From NCBI RefSeq assembly GCF_904846175.1, contig NZ_CAJGZM010000001.1, positions 1 to 64,000 on the forward strand: a stretch of 64,000 nt of DNA, in the 5' to 3' direction. The DNA comes from Psychrobacter immobilis (lineage in GTDB: Bacteria > Pseudomonadota > Gammaproteobacteria > Pseudomonadales > Moraxellaceae). Below the pieces are notes generated by a model, which was not told the origin of the DNA, searched no databases, and saw only the letters and a program-made list of their open reading frames with translations. The position numbers and the translations under genes are program-made. Below are positions 43,967 through 52,827 of this stretch, in pieces; position 1 is the stretch's first letter, and every line of letters begins with the position of its first letter.

Positions 43967-44575
43967 ATGTCAATAAAAAATCCTAATGACGGTAAATACA
44001 TAGCTGATACAGCGCAAAACCGCAGCATCATACGCTCCGGCCAATATTCTAATACTTATTCTAACACTAACTCTTATAATGGGTATTATCAGTCTCAAGA
44101 TAGTTATGTAGGCTCGTCTAATGAAGCGTCATTTTTAACAAAAATAGTGTTATACATAGTGGGCCTTGGCCTGTTCTATGAAGCTTTAAATATGATAACG
44201 CCATATTTTGCAAACTATGCCAACTATTCATATCCATACAAACCTATCGCAATATTTTATGATTACACCATTACTGTTCCATACCAAACGGTTGATAGAG
44301 TATGGTATTGGTTAGCAAGTTTAGAATTGGCAGCCGCTGAGAATACAAGCTTTATCATTGCTTGTATTGGTATTGCTATCTACGCATGTGTATTACTTTT
44401 TCTATATAGTATATGGATTAATACAATAGCGAAGATTTTCCGCCATCCTGTTACTAATAGACCATCTCGTGGTGCCGCATGGCTGCTATTTATCTTGCCC
44501 GCATTATTTGCTCTTATTTGGTACATCGTACCTGTTACTTGGCACTTCATAATAGACTTGATCAACTATCTGTAA
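43967..44575 (+). CDS. Hypothetical inner-membrane protein
   Basis: The 202-residue protein has a polar Asn/Ser/Tyr-rich N-terminal 55 residues, a hydrophobic segment at about 58-78, a second at about 130-155 and a third at about 168-195 (GAAWLLFILPALFALIWYIV). No family is recognised. AAGG stands seven bases before the ATG. It lies just before an IS3-type left end, inside the accessory region. Confidence 0.65.
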   Translation: MSIKNPNDGKYIADTAQNRSIIRSGQYSNTYSNTNSYNGYYQSQDSYVGSSNEASFLTKIVLYIVGLGLFYEALNMITPYFANYANYSYPYKPIAIFYDYTITVPYQTVDRVWYWLASLELAAAENTSFIIACIGIAIYACVLLFLYSIWINTIAKIFRHPVTNRPSRGAAWLLFILPALFALIWYIVPVTWHFIIDLINYL

Positions 44576-44588
44576 GCAAATTAAATAC

Positions 44589-44700
44589 TGAACTGCCCCG
44601 ACTATATCGGAGACTGTTTGCTTAAGTTAGACCGCCAGGCCTAACTGACCTCTGCTGTCACATCCGTAGACATTAACTTGGGAGACTATAATTTAAAAAA
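44589..44700 (+). mobile_element. IS3-family left-end remnant
   Basis: The stretch beginning TGAACTGCCCCGACTATATC matches the style of IS3-group terminal repeats and is close to the second relic at 46374 (TGAACCGCGCCCGGATTATC). No transposase frame follows; only about 100 bases of the element remain before the structured 203-base sequence. Confidence 0.5.
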
Positions 44701-44783
44701 ATTGATCTGCTGTCTATTTTTATTAAGGTATAGTTTTAAAATTAACATTGATAGCGAAGAATGATTCAATGCTAGAGTAGACC

Positions 44784-44986
44784 AAATATTAATTTAAACT
44801 ATAACTTATTAGGTGGCATACCCGCCGATACTATGGTATCCAAAATATCAATAATATCTCCATATGTCATGAATTTATTTTACTCTGATGAGTCGAAAAC
44901 ACTCTACATACTATTATTTGTATAGCGTAAAAGGCTGAGGTATGAAATTTACTTTTCTCAGGTGATGTTGTTAATATTGGGGTTTG
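44784..44986 (+). repeat. 203-base structured element, copy A
   Basis: This copy and the one at 46703-46905 have the same length (203) and align without gaps over most of their extent, with about 70-75 percent identity by eye. Nearly identical ends are AAATATYAATTTAAACTATA on the left and GTTGTTAATATYGGGGTTTG on the right. A hairpin near the left (ATACC with GGTAT, 44818-44840) is kept in copy B with different bases. The right end abuts a truncated ABC permease gene. Confidence 0.65.
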
Positions 44987-45249
44987 GTCCAGTGCACGGT
45001 ATAAGCTAAGATCAAAGCGAGCATGGTGGCGCTCAGAGCACTTACTGTCGCCACAAAAAAACTATTAAACATCACCTGCTTAAAACTATCACTACTTGCG
45101 ATACTCTTATAGTTATCTAGGCCAATGCCATCGCCGACATTTAATGATAACGCCAGCATTTTACCTAAAGGTACAAATAGAAAGGCGATGAATAAAATCG
45201 TCACAAATAGCCAAATGACTTTTGCTTGGGGTGGATTACTAAGCTTCAT
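44971..45249 (-). pseudogene. ABC transporter permease, truncated
   Basis: The frame from the ATG at 45249 gives MKLSNPPQAKVIWLFVTILF and VGDGIGLDNYKSIASSD, the start of a binding-protein-dependent permease similar to the 2-aminoethylphosphonate or iron type. It is cut after AYTVHWTK, where the conserved right end of element A begins, with stop codon provided by that element. About 90 of several hundred residues remain. It followed the ATPase gene upstream as its operon partner. Confidence 0.75.
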
Positions 45250-45345
45250 AAACGTCCAAAACAATCAAATGGTCAGGTTTTTACTGAATGACATTTATAG
45301 TCATTATCTCAGTTGCCAATTCAGTCATTGTCAGCTTTTACAAAA

Positions 45346-46233
45346 TCAGCCTTTCACAGTATCTTTTGACTTTTGCTTATCATTAATAGGGATAGCTTTA
45401 GAATCAGCCTGACGAGGGCTAATATCAGCCTCATACTGCCCATAGTTTTGGGTTTGAGTGTATTTACTTAGCGGATCAGCTTCAGATATACCGTTGGCAA
45501 ATAAGCTTAAAATATTGCGACGTTTGATATTGAGCTGATTTAGAATGAAGTTGGTGACAAAATTACTGGCGGGATTGTGTATGATTTCAGCGGGTTCAGC
45601 GAACTGCGCTACTTTGCCATTTGATAGCAGTAGGATGCGATCTGATAGCGTCATCGCCTCTTCTGGGTCATGGGTGACAATTAAAGTAGTCAGCTGATAG
45701 CGTACCGAAATCTCACGAATACGCTCTTTGACGGTTTCTTTAATCACTCCATCTAATGCCGACAAAGGCTCATCTAACAGTAGTATTTTGGGCTTCATGA
45801 CTAACGTACGTGCCAGCGCGACACGTTGCTTTTTACCGCCTGATAGCTGATGAATACGCTTACTTAGATGCGCTTTAACATCGAATAAGTCGATCAGCTC
45901 ATCGACGTCTTGTTGTGTACTCACATTAGGATTGTTACGCAGACCGTATTCGATGTTTTGTTTGACATTAAGGTTGGGGAATAACGCATAGTCCTGAAAG
46001 ACAATATTAAAGCCTCTTTGTTTCATAGAAACGCGGGTAATATCTTCGCCGTTATAGGCAATGCGGCCGCCACTAACATCAGTTAAACCCAAAATCATAT
46101 GCAGTAAAGTAGTCTTGCCACAGCCGGACGGCCCTAAGATTGAAACTATCTCGCCCTTGTTAATTTTGAGTGAAAGATCCTCGAATATCACCTTGTCATC
46201 ATATCTCTTTGTAACGTGTCTTAGCTCTAACAT
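45346..46233 (-). CDS. ABC transporter ATP-binding protein, orphan
   Basis: The protein has about 295 residues. Walker A GPSGCGKTT near 36-44, Q-loop FQDYALFPNLNV, signature LSGGKKQRVALARTL and Walker B PKILLLDEPLSALD are intact, so the gene reads as functional. The type matches ATPases of iron, putrescine or 2-aminoethylphosphonate importers. Its C-terminus has a polar tail past NPASNFVTNFIL. The permease gene that follows is truncated and no binding-protein gene is present, so the transporter cannot be complete. ATG at 46233 is preferred over 46239. Confidence 0.8.
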   Translation of the reverse strand: MLELRHVTKRYDDKVIFEDLSLKINKGEIVSILGPSGCGKTTLLHMILGLTDVSGGRIAYNGEDITRVSMKQRGFNIVFQDYALFPNLNVKQNIEYGLRNNPNVSTQQDVDELIDLFDVKAHLSKRIHQLSGGKKQRVALARTLVMKPKILLLDEPLSALDGVIKETVKERIREISVRYQLTTLIVTHDPEEAMTLSDRILLLSNGKVAQFAEPAEIIHNPASNFVTNFILNQLNIKRRNILSLFANGISEADPLSKYTQTQNYGQYEADISPRQADSKAIPINDKQKSKDTVKG

Positions 46234-46373
46234 ATCCACTCACCTAATCGCTTATAATCATCCGTTTACTTACTTATCTTGCGTAGGTCAGCAGTTTATC
46301 TAGCAGATATGACACTTCGATGAAAAAATGAAGGCTAGACAACCCTATTTGCGCTAAAAAAGCTTAAAACGAG

Positions 46374-46577
46374 TGAACCGCGCCCGGATTATCGGAGAAT
46401 TAACTTTCTTAGAGAACATGACGATGAAAGCACGAAACTACACACCTGAAATTAAAGAGCGAGCCATTCTTATGCTGATTGAAGCAGCAAACGACTACCC
46501 TCTACATGGACAGCCGTCCAAGTCATCAGTGGCTGGGAATTTTTTGACCGTTGCTCGCGACCATGATATCGAAAAAG
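46374..46577 (+). mobile_element. IS3-family remnant with partial OrfA
   Basis: The relic starts at a terminal repeat (TGAACCGCGCCCGGATTATC) followed 44 bases later by an OrfA start at 46418, MTMKARNYTPEIKERAILML. After AANDYP the frame is broken; one base out, it reads STWTAVQVISGWEFF, the usual continuation. The element is cut at 46577 by the MITE that follows. Only the first 150 bases of the transposase remain. Confidence 0.75.
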
Positions 46578-46701
46578 GGTGGTGTATCAAAAAGCATGCT
46601 GATTAAAAATTTAAATAAACATTAAAGCCTTATAGAATCAAAGAACTTAGCATGAATTTCTTATTAACTCTTATAGTCAACATTCTTTTTAGAACACCAC
46701 C
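46578..46701. mobile_element. MITE, copy 1
   Basis: The 124-base element has ends GGTGGTGTATCAAAAAGCAT and ...CTTTTTAGAACACCACC, forming imperfect terminal inverted repeats of about 24 bases. It has no coding capacity and matches the copy at 53735. Its flanks do not form a direct repeat, so DNA on at least one side has been rearranged since insertion. Confidence 0.8.
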
Positions 46702-46702
46702 T

Positions 46703-46905
46703 AAATATCAATTTAAACTATAACTTATTAGGTAATAAACACCTCATTATTGTGGTGTTCGAAGTATCAGTAAGATCTATACATCTAATAAATTAATTTT
46801 ACCTTGATAGGTGTAGAAAGCACTACATGCTATTATTTACATAGCATGTAGAACTTAGGCATGAAGTTTAATTGTCTTAGGTAATGTTGTTAATATCGGG
46901 GTTTG
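46703..46905 (+). repeat. 203-base structured element, copy B
   Basis: This copy begins two bases after the MITE. Left hairpin AACACC/GGTGTT (about 46736-46759) and a perfect 10-base hairpin CTACATGCTA/TAGCATGTAG (about 46823-46851) are visible. It ends GTTGTTAATATCGGGGTTTG at 46905. Directly after the end an open frame begins mid-protein (KKWAQAKFLRQGWMENNLPK), so a gene was truncated at this point too. Confidence 0.65.
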
Positions 46906-46906
46906 A

Positions 46907-47010
46907 AAAGAAATGGGCACAGGCAAAGTTTCTACGCCAAGGCTGGATGGAGAATAATCTGCCTAAACTATTTTATGATATGGGTTGTATCGATTTTATA
47001 AAGACTTAAC
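46907..47010 (+). pseudogene. C-terminal fragment of unknown protein
   Basis: The frame starts right after the end of element B and reads KKWAQAKFLRQGWMENNLPK then LFYDMGCIDFIKT before a stop. There is no start codon at the junction. It looks like the last 34 residues of a protein whose upstream part was lost. Family unknown. Confidence 0.45.
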
Positions 47011-47385
47011 TAAGCAAATACGTATCTTAAAGGTGTTTATATTTAGTTAAAAACATACGTTTTAATAAATCCTTAGCCCTAGTTAAAAAACTCTGACCTT
47101 TTCTCCAAAAAACTCAGGTTAGCTACAGAAGCGACGGCATAGATTAAACAGGCACTTGAATTGGCTAAAGATTTATATAAATTACTTACTCTTACACAAA
47201 TTACTTAGCCTTACACTATTAAGAATTATTAAACACTTATCCATCAATTTCTTATCATGCTTTAAGCTATTATATCCCACTAAGTAAATATACTACTAAT
47301 AAGTATCAGGTAATATTGGTGCTTGTAGTTATTACTATTATTTCTAATGGAATAGCAAAGTTTGAACCGTAAATAGGGATGAGTT
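47011..47385. other. Intergenic region with short direct repeat
   Basis: 375 bases with no gene. A 19-base unit is repeated once at about 47180-47216 (AATTACTTACTCTTACAC and AATTACTTAGCCTTACAC). A short coding-like relic (IKQALELAKDLYKLL, about 47145-47190, with a preceding stop) is visible. It must contain the promoter for the glycosyltransferase at 47386. Confidence 0.4.
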
Positions 47386-49059
47386 ATGGCGATCAATAAT
47401 GGAATGTGTACTAAAGAAGGTTTGGAGTATGTAAAAGGGTGGGAAACTATAAATAGCTATCCTGTAGATAATGACGTAAAAAAAAACCATTTACAAGTCG
47501 CTACGGCTGCTTTAAGTTTTCAATTGATGACATGTGCTGAGCCACCAGAACTAGTCATTGCCACTATACAATCCCTCCTTTCGATAAAAAAAGACTGCGA
47601 TGAAATTATTATTATTGATAATAATAATACTGACACATCCATGTATAAACCATTGGCAGCATTTTGTGCCAGTTTAGATCCTGAGCTACAGGTATATTTT
47701 TATCATATTGACGAGGTAGAAGGATTTAAAGCGGGTGCATTAAATTTAGCATTAGGATTAATGAGCCCAGATTGTACGCATATTGTCGTCGTTGATAGTG
47801 ATTATCAGGCATTGTCACACGCTAGAGTATCGATAGCTGACGCTATCGAAAAGTATCCTGCTCACACTCTACTTCAGTTTCCACAGTTTTACCGTAACGT
47901 TGGACAAATAGATATTCATAGCGAATTAAACCACTATTTCAATCAGCACTTGTACCGTCCTTTTAATCGCAAGCGTGCGTTATCAACAGGAACTTATGCG
48001 GTGATACGCCGCTCAGATCTTTTAAGCTTAGGTGGCTGGTCAGGGGCATCGATTACTGAAGATGCGCAGATGGGTGTTCTGATGCACCAACAAGGTTTGC
48101 GTAGTCAATTCATACCCAAAGTGATTGCCACCGGTTTATTACCCAATACGCTGAATGACTTAATGTCCCAACGTCGACGCTGGATCTATGGGAATATGCA
48201 AGTAATAAACAACTACTTCTCGATAGCTACGTCCTCAATGCACGAACAATGTGTGGAGAGAAGTCAAACGTCGATTCCTGTTAGCCCTCTTAATGAATCC
48301 ACTTTCAATAGCACAAAAGCAAAAGGTGTCTGCGAACGCCTAGCCTATGCGCGTGCACACTTTTCTCAACTCAGCGCTTGGGTAAACCTCACTGGTTTCT
48401 TTATTTTTCTGCAAATCTGTACACTACTCATTATCTCAAGTACGCTCTTTGCTCCTACACTTTTTGATATTAAAAACGAGTTGTTTTTACTTATGCCTTT
48501 ATACCTTGTATATGCAAGTTATATGGTTTTTCTTGTTAGGCGTTTATGGGCATACTTACAGGATCAGTCGCCGCTTAATAAGCAAGTGAATAAAAACTAT
48601 CAATCAACTATGAAAATGCGTTTGAGAGCATGGTTGATGCATTTGAATTTTTGGGAACTTGGGGCGCTATCATGGTTACCCGTTATATGGGGGAGTGAAA
48701 AACCATTTATATGCACGCCAAAGCATGAGCATATTCATACTCGTCACTCTTTATGGCAAGCAAATATAGCAGCATTACCCAAGCTGCTTTTGGTCCTCAA
48801 TATTATTACAGCGCTTGTAGTAGCGCCTTTCTCCCCTCTTTATGCTCCAGTATTATTTGTCTGTGCTTTGGTGATTTGCCTGTTAAAAATCGCTGCAGCA
48901 AAAGTGGCATTTGATAACTTTGCTGTTACAGAGCAAAAACTTAACAGCATTAGTATCAAGTCTAAACCTGCGGTCGCGCAGGCTAGAAAACAAAACAAAC
49001 CGCTAAGACCGTCTAAGATTGAAACGGTATTTGAAAACAAAAAAATTACTAATTCTTGA
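47386..49059 (+). CDS. Membrane glycosyltransferase, family 2, processive type
   Basis: The 557-residue protein has a GT-A domain at about 45-275: DEIIIIDNNNTD, HIVVVDSDYQ (DxD-type), SITEDAQMGVLMHQQG (TED) and QRRRWIYGNMQV, the Q(Q/R)xRW motif of processive cellulose-synthase-like enzymes. Two membrane blocks follow at about 325-385 and 430-490. It could polymerise a sugar chain and export it. A good GGATGA ribosome site precedes the ATG. First of four plus-strand glycan genes. Product unknown. Confidence 0.88.
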   Translation: MAINNGMCTKEGLEYVKGWETINSYPVDNDVKKNHLQVATAALSFQLMTCAEPPELVIATIQSLLSIKKDCDEIIIIDNNNTDTSMYKPLAAFCASLDPELQVYFYHIDEVEGFKAGALNLALGLMSPDCTHIVVVDSDYQALSHARVSIADAIEKYPAHTLLQFPQFYRNVGQIDIHSELNHYFNQHLYRPFNRKRALSTGTYAVIRRSDLLSLGGWSGASITEDAQMGVLMHQQGLRSQFIPKVIATGLLPNTLNDLMSQRRRWIYGNMQVINNYFSIATSSMHEQCVERSQTSIPVSPLNESTFNSTKAKGVCERLAYARAHFSQLSAWVNLTGFFIFLQICTLLIISSTLFAPTLFDIKNELFLLMPLYLVYASYMVFLVRRLWAYLQDQSPLNKQVNKNYQSTMKMRLRAWLMHLNFWELGALSWLPVIWGSEKPFICTPKHEHIHTRHSLWQANIAALPKLLLVLNIITALVVAPFSPLYAPVLFVCALVICLLKIAAAKVAFDNFAVTEQKLNSISIKSKPAVAQARKQNKPLRPSKIETVFENKKITNS

Positions 49060-49179
49060 TCTTAAACATGATCTATTTTTGAAAACCGATGTTATAGAAA
49101 TATTTTTAATAATTTGTGTGTATAAAAACCTGTCGTTCTTGCCAATTTAAAATAATCGCTATTCTTATTTGAGGTTTAT

Positions 49180-50538
49180 ATGTCTTTCGCTCTTTCTGTT
49201 GGCTATGTAAGCTCTATTGATGCTAATAATAAACGCTCTATCGTAATAACCAATAAACCATTGCGTATAGCAATCATTGCACACTGTTTATATCCTATTG
49301 CTCAGCCTTACGCAGGTGGACTTGAGATGATTACGCAACTCATCTGTGATGAGCTTGTTGCTCAAGGTCATGAGGTACTGCTTTATGCCAGCAAAGACAG
49401 TCGAACGCAAGCAACCTTAGTTCCAATGCTAACCCGAGCTGAATTTGATGCCACTGTCTATGATAATGAACATGAAGCGCTAGGCATGAGCCGAGAGGAG
49501 ATGTACCAGTACTTGGTCTATCAACGTGTACTGCGCGACATTATTGAACGTGATGCACGCAGTGAAATTGATATCGTGCATAATCACAGTCTACACCATA
49601 TACCGATGATGACAGGTCAAGCGTTTGGTGCTCGATTTTTCACTACTTTTCATACGCCTATTTTTCCGCAGTTGCGTCTGGCGCTTCTGACGTTACGTCA
49701 TGGGACAAGCACCCAGTTTACCGCCATCAGCAAACACCAACAGCGGCTTTTTTCTGAGTTCGTTCCCTCACATGTCGTTTATAACGGCATCGATGTTGAA
49801 TCCTTTATAGCTAATACTGAGCCTACGGATAGTTTAATTAGGGAGCATGGCGAGGTTTATTTTTGGTACGGACGTATCTGTCCCGAAAAAGGCACGCATT
49901 TGGCCATGCATTATTGTATGGCAGCTGGAAAAAAACTCATTATTGCCGGACCTAAAAGTAATGAAGAGTACTTTGATCAACAGGTGGCAACTCTACTATC
50001 TCAAGACGGTCAAAATGGTCAGAAAAAGCTGTTTGATTACGTCGGTCATGTGATTAAGGAAGATGTAAATCATTATTTACACCGAGCAACTGCCATGCTA
50101 TTTACCAGCACTTGGGATGAGCCTTATGGACTGACACTAGCTGAAAGCTTGGCGTGTGGCACACCGGTGATTGGTTTTGATGTGGGTGCAAGCGCTGAAA
50201 TCGTCACGCCTAGTACAGGTATTATCGTTGCTAAGGAAGATAAAGAGGCGTTTATAAAGGCTTTTTCTGAGATTAAACACATATCGCGTCAGGCTTGCCG
50301 CGAACGTGCTTTACAGTTTTGCTCAGTATCAGCGATGGTAGAAGGATATCTTGCACTATATAAAGCGGCAGTAAGAGAAAGACAGGCAAAAAAGAGCTTT
50401 GATAATTCACGAAATGAACATCTGGCACAGAGTTCATTTACCCGTAATGATAAGTTAAATTCGTCAACGAGTTCAAATCTTAAATTAAACCATACTTCAA
50501 GCGATCGCTCCATCATTATGAACCTTGAGGAGCATTGA
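49180..50538 (+). CDS. Glycosyltransferase family 4
   Basis: The 452-residue GT-B enzyme has N-terminal LRIAIIAHCLYPIAQPYAGG then LEMITQLICDELVAQGHEV (acceptor domain), FHTPIFPQLR, WYGRICPEKGTHLAM, and the donor-binding TSTWDEPYGLTLAESLACGT with the E(x)7E motif near 325-345. The last 60 residues are low-complexity. It resembles UDP-sugar transferases used in exopolysaccharide or glycolipid assembly. It is followed with a two-base gap by the next transferase. Confidence 0.9.
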   Translation: MSFALSVGYVSSIDANNKRSIVITNKPLRIAIIAHCLYPIAQPYAGGLEMITQLICDELVAQGHEVLLYASKDSRTQATLVPMLTRAEFDATVYDNEHEALGMSREEMYQYLVYQRVLRDIIERDARSEIDIVHNHSLHHIPMMTGQAFGARFFTTFHTPIFPQLRLALLTLRHGTSTQFTAISKHQQRLFSEFVPSHVVYNGIDVESFIANTEPTDSLIREHGEVYFWYGRICPEKGTHLAMHYCMAAGKKLIIAGPKSNEEYFDQQVATLLSQDGQNGQKKLFDYVGHVIKEDVNHYLHRATAMLFTSTWDEPYGLTLAESLACGTPVIGFDVGASAEIVTPSTGIIVAKEDKEAFIKAFSEIKHISRQACRERALQFCSVSAMVEGYLALYKAAVRERQAKKSFDNSRNEHLAQSSFTRNDKLNSSTSSNLKLNHTSSDRSIIMNLEEH

Positions 50539-50540
50539 AT

Positions 50541-51743
50541 ATGCGTCTTGGCTACTACGCACATCATCACGGCTCAGGACACTGCCGTCAAATTGATAAA
50601 CTTGCGGCGCTATTACCGGTGGATGCAAAAAGACAGTTAATAGTATTTACGAGCTTAAGCCGAGATGATTATAATTTTACCGCTGTTGATGAAACACAAA
50701 TTGTAAGGCTGCAAGCAGAAGATGAGTGTGCAGATGATGTGCTAAAAGGGCGCGCAGGAGAACATTGGCAACCAGACAGCCTCCATTACTCGCCTGTCGG
50801 TAATAGCAATATTCAAAAGCGCAGCCATCAAATACTAGATACAATTTATCAGTGTAAAATTGATTTGATGATTATTGATGTGAGTGTTGAAGTGGCGATG
50901 CTTTGCCGCGCTGCCAGTATTCCTTATCTTTATATCAGACTTCCTGGTATTCGTGATGATACCCCGCATCTCAATGCCTTTGCTGGCGCTCTTGCCTTAC
51001 TAGCCCCTTATCCTCGTCTACTAGAGGCTACTATGACACCTGAATGGGTAGGTAAAAAAACGCTATACCTTGATTTTATTAATACTGCGCAGCAAAAAGA
51101 GCTAACTTATCATGAGTTCATAAAAATACTAGAGAAGTTAAATACTTTAAATCTAAAAGACTGGGAAGAAGATGCGCCTACTATCATTACCGTTATTAAG
51201 GGCTACGGCGGACATGAGGCCATTGACATGAAATTACCGGAGTTGCGCCGCCTATTACCCAACGCCTTTATCATATCACTTGGTCCTATAAACGATGACA
51301 TGCGATGCCACGTTGATATTGCTGCGCAAGTAAATGATGTCACACCGTTTATACAACATAGTGATTATCTACTGATGGCCTGTGGTTTGAACGCAGTTGC
51401 GCAAGCCTATGATTATGGTACGACACTCGTGGTTTTGCCTGATGACCGTCCGCATCAAGAGCAAGAAGTGATGGCGCAAGCATTAATAAACCAAGAACGC
51501 GCATTGAGCTGGCAGCAATTTAAAACCTTGCTGTCTCATAAACAAACTCATACTAACCCGAATGGACAATCGGCAAATAAAGTACAGCCCAAGTCAGTGT
51601 CAAAGTCTAGTAACGCATATCGCAACAAAGACTGTTTAACTGGTGCCCAAGAATTTATGGATAGTACGACTGAATATCCAACGACCAAAGCTTGGTTCGA
51701 AAAGTGGTTACTTCCCAAACTTGAGTTAAATCCTGACTACTAA
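50541..51743 (+). CDS. MurG-like (GT28-type) glycosyltransferase
   Basis: The 400-residue protein starts MRLGYYAHHHGSGHCRQIDK, the glycine-rich loop of GT-B transferases of MurG type, followed by LMIIDVSVEVAMLCRAASIP. The C-terminal half has the donor-site phrase PFIQHSDYLLMACGLNAVAQ and TTLVVLPDDRPHQEQEVMAQ. A Gln/Lys/Ser-rich insertion lies at about 335-365. The ATG at 50541 starts two bases past the stop of the GT4 gene, so the two are translationally coupled. Confidence 0.85.
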   Translation: MRLGYYAHHHGSGHCRQIDKLAALLPVDAKRQLIVFTSLSRDDYNFTAVDETQIVRLQAEDECADDVLKGRAGEHWQPDSLHYSPVGNSNIQKRSHQILDTIYQCKIDLMIIDVSVEVAMLCRAASIPYLYIRLPGIRDDTPHLNAFAGALALLAPYPRLLEATMTPEWVGKKTLYLDFINTAQQKELTYHEFIKILEKLNTLNLKDWEEDAPTIITVIKGYGGHEAIDMKLPELRRLLPNAFIISLGPINDDMRCHVDIAAQVNDVTPFIQHSDYLLMACGLNAVAQAYDYGTTLVVLPDDRPHQEQEVMAQALINQERALSWQQFKTLLSHKQTHTNPNGQSANKVQPKSVSKSSNAYRNKDCLTGAQEFMDSTTEYPTTKAWFEKWLLPKLELNPDY

Positions 51744-51825
51744 TAACTTCAACAATAATAAACAAACTCTCAATAATATTAAACGCATTATAAAAAACAA
51801 AATGATAAAGAGGCTGTGACGACTG

Positions 51826-52812
51826 ATGAGCATAAAATCCATGTCTACTGCTAAAGATGGTACTGACCATGTGCCAGTAACGGTTATCACCACCTGTTAC
51901 GGCCGCAATAGCCATCTTTATAATCTACTTAGCAGCCTTATGAACGGTAGCGTAAAGCCAGATGAGGTCATTATTGTCAATGACGATGCAGACTCCAAAC
52001 GTTTGGCTGAATTTTCTTTAAATATCTTAAAAATTCCTACCACCATTGAAGCAGCGGTCAATATATCAAATAAAGCTGGTTTTGATATTGGGCACAATCG
52101 TAATATCGGCGCGGCGCATGCTACTCATGACACACTCATTTTTTTAGATGTTGATTGTATAGTAGCACCGACGTTTATTGAGCAATTAATCGCTAAATTA
52201 CAACGATATCCTAACTCCTTACTCATGGGTCAACCGCGCTATCTCACGCGACCTTTGTCAGATATGGAAAGCTTAAAGTTAGAAAATCGTTCACTAACCA
52301 CCTGCTTTTTAAATAAACTGTCTGTTTATAACCCTTATCGTTATAATTTTAATGAGGCCGACTACATTGCCACATCAATAAAGCAGACGGTTATTGAGCA
52401 GACCGATGACTACGGTGCGTTTTGGAGTTTATGCTTTGCTATTAAACGCCAACAGTTTGAGCATATAGGTGGGTTTGATACTCAATACATCGGTTATGGC
52501 GCCGAAGATACTGATTTTGCTTTTACTGCGCGAAAATTAGATATCGACTTTTATCTCACGGCTGACATTGTTTACCATCAGCAGCATAGCGTCTATCGGC
52601 CACCTCTTAATCATCTAGATAGCATTGTCATCAATGCCAATCGTTTTTATGAGAAATGGCAGCACTGGCCAATGGAGGGGTGGCTTAAGCAATTTTCAAA
52701 TATAGGACTTATTTGTTGGACAGTGGTACAGTCGACGCCGATAGTTGTGTTACGAAAACCTAGCGCTCATGAGATAGAGCAAGCACACTGCCCTAATGCA
52801 CCCTATGTTTAA
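51826..52812 (+). CDS. Glycosyltransferase family 2 (galactosyltransferase-like C-terminus)
   Basis: The 328-residue GT-A enzyme starts VTVITTCYGRNSHLYNLLSS with DEVIIVNDDAD and DTLIFLDVDCIVAP (DxD). The C-terminal region FEHIGGFDTQYIGYGAEDTD then FAFTARKLD matches the Glyco_transf_7C pattern found in chondroitin-type and N-acetylglucosaminyl transferases. No membrane helix. It ends 15 bases before the stop of a convergent gene. Confidence 0.88.
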   Translation: MSIKSMSTAKDGTDHVPVTVITTCYGRNSHLYNLLSSLMNGSVKPDEVIIVNDDADSKRLAEFSLNILKIPTTIEAAVNISNKAGFDIGHNRNIGAAHATHDTLIFLDVDCIVAPTFIEQLIAKLQRYPNSLLMGQPRYLTRPLSDMESLKLENRSLTTCFLNKLSVYNPYRYNFNEADYIATSIKQTVIEQTDDYGAFWSLCFAIKRQQFEHIGGFDTQYIGYGAEDTDFAFTARKLDIDFYLTADIVYHQQHSVYRPPLNHLDSIVINANRFYEKWQHWPMEGWLKQFSNIGLICWTVVQSTPIVVLRKPSAHEIEQAHCPNAPYV

Positions 52813-52827
52813 ATTTTTAGTTAATGC

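Noticed and set aside
44784..46905. The structured 203-base elements as integron attC sites
   Set aside because: They lack the GTTRRRY and RYYYAAC core sites and are larger than typical attC. No integrase of the integron type is present.
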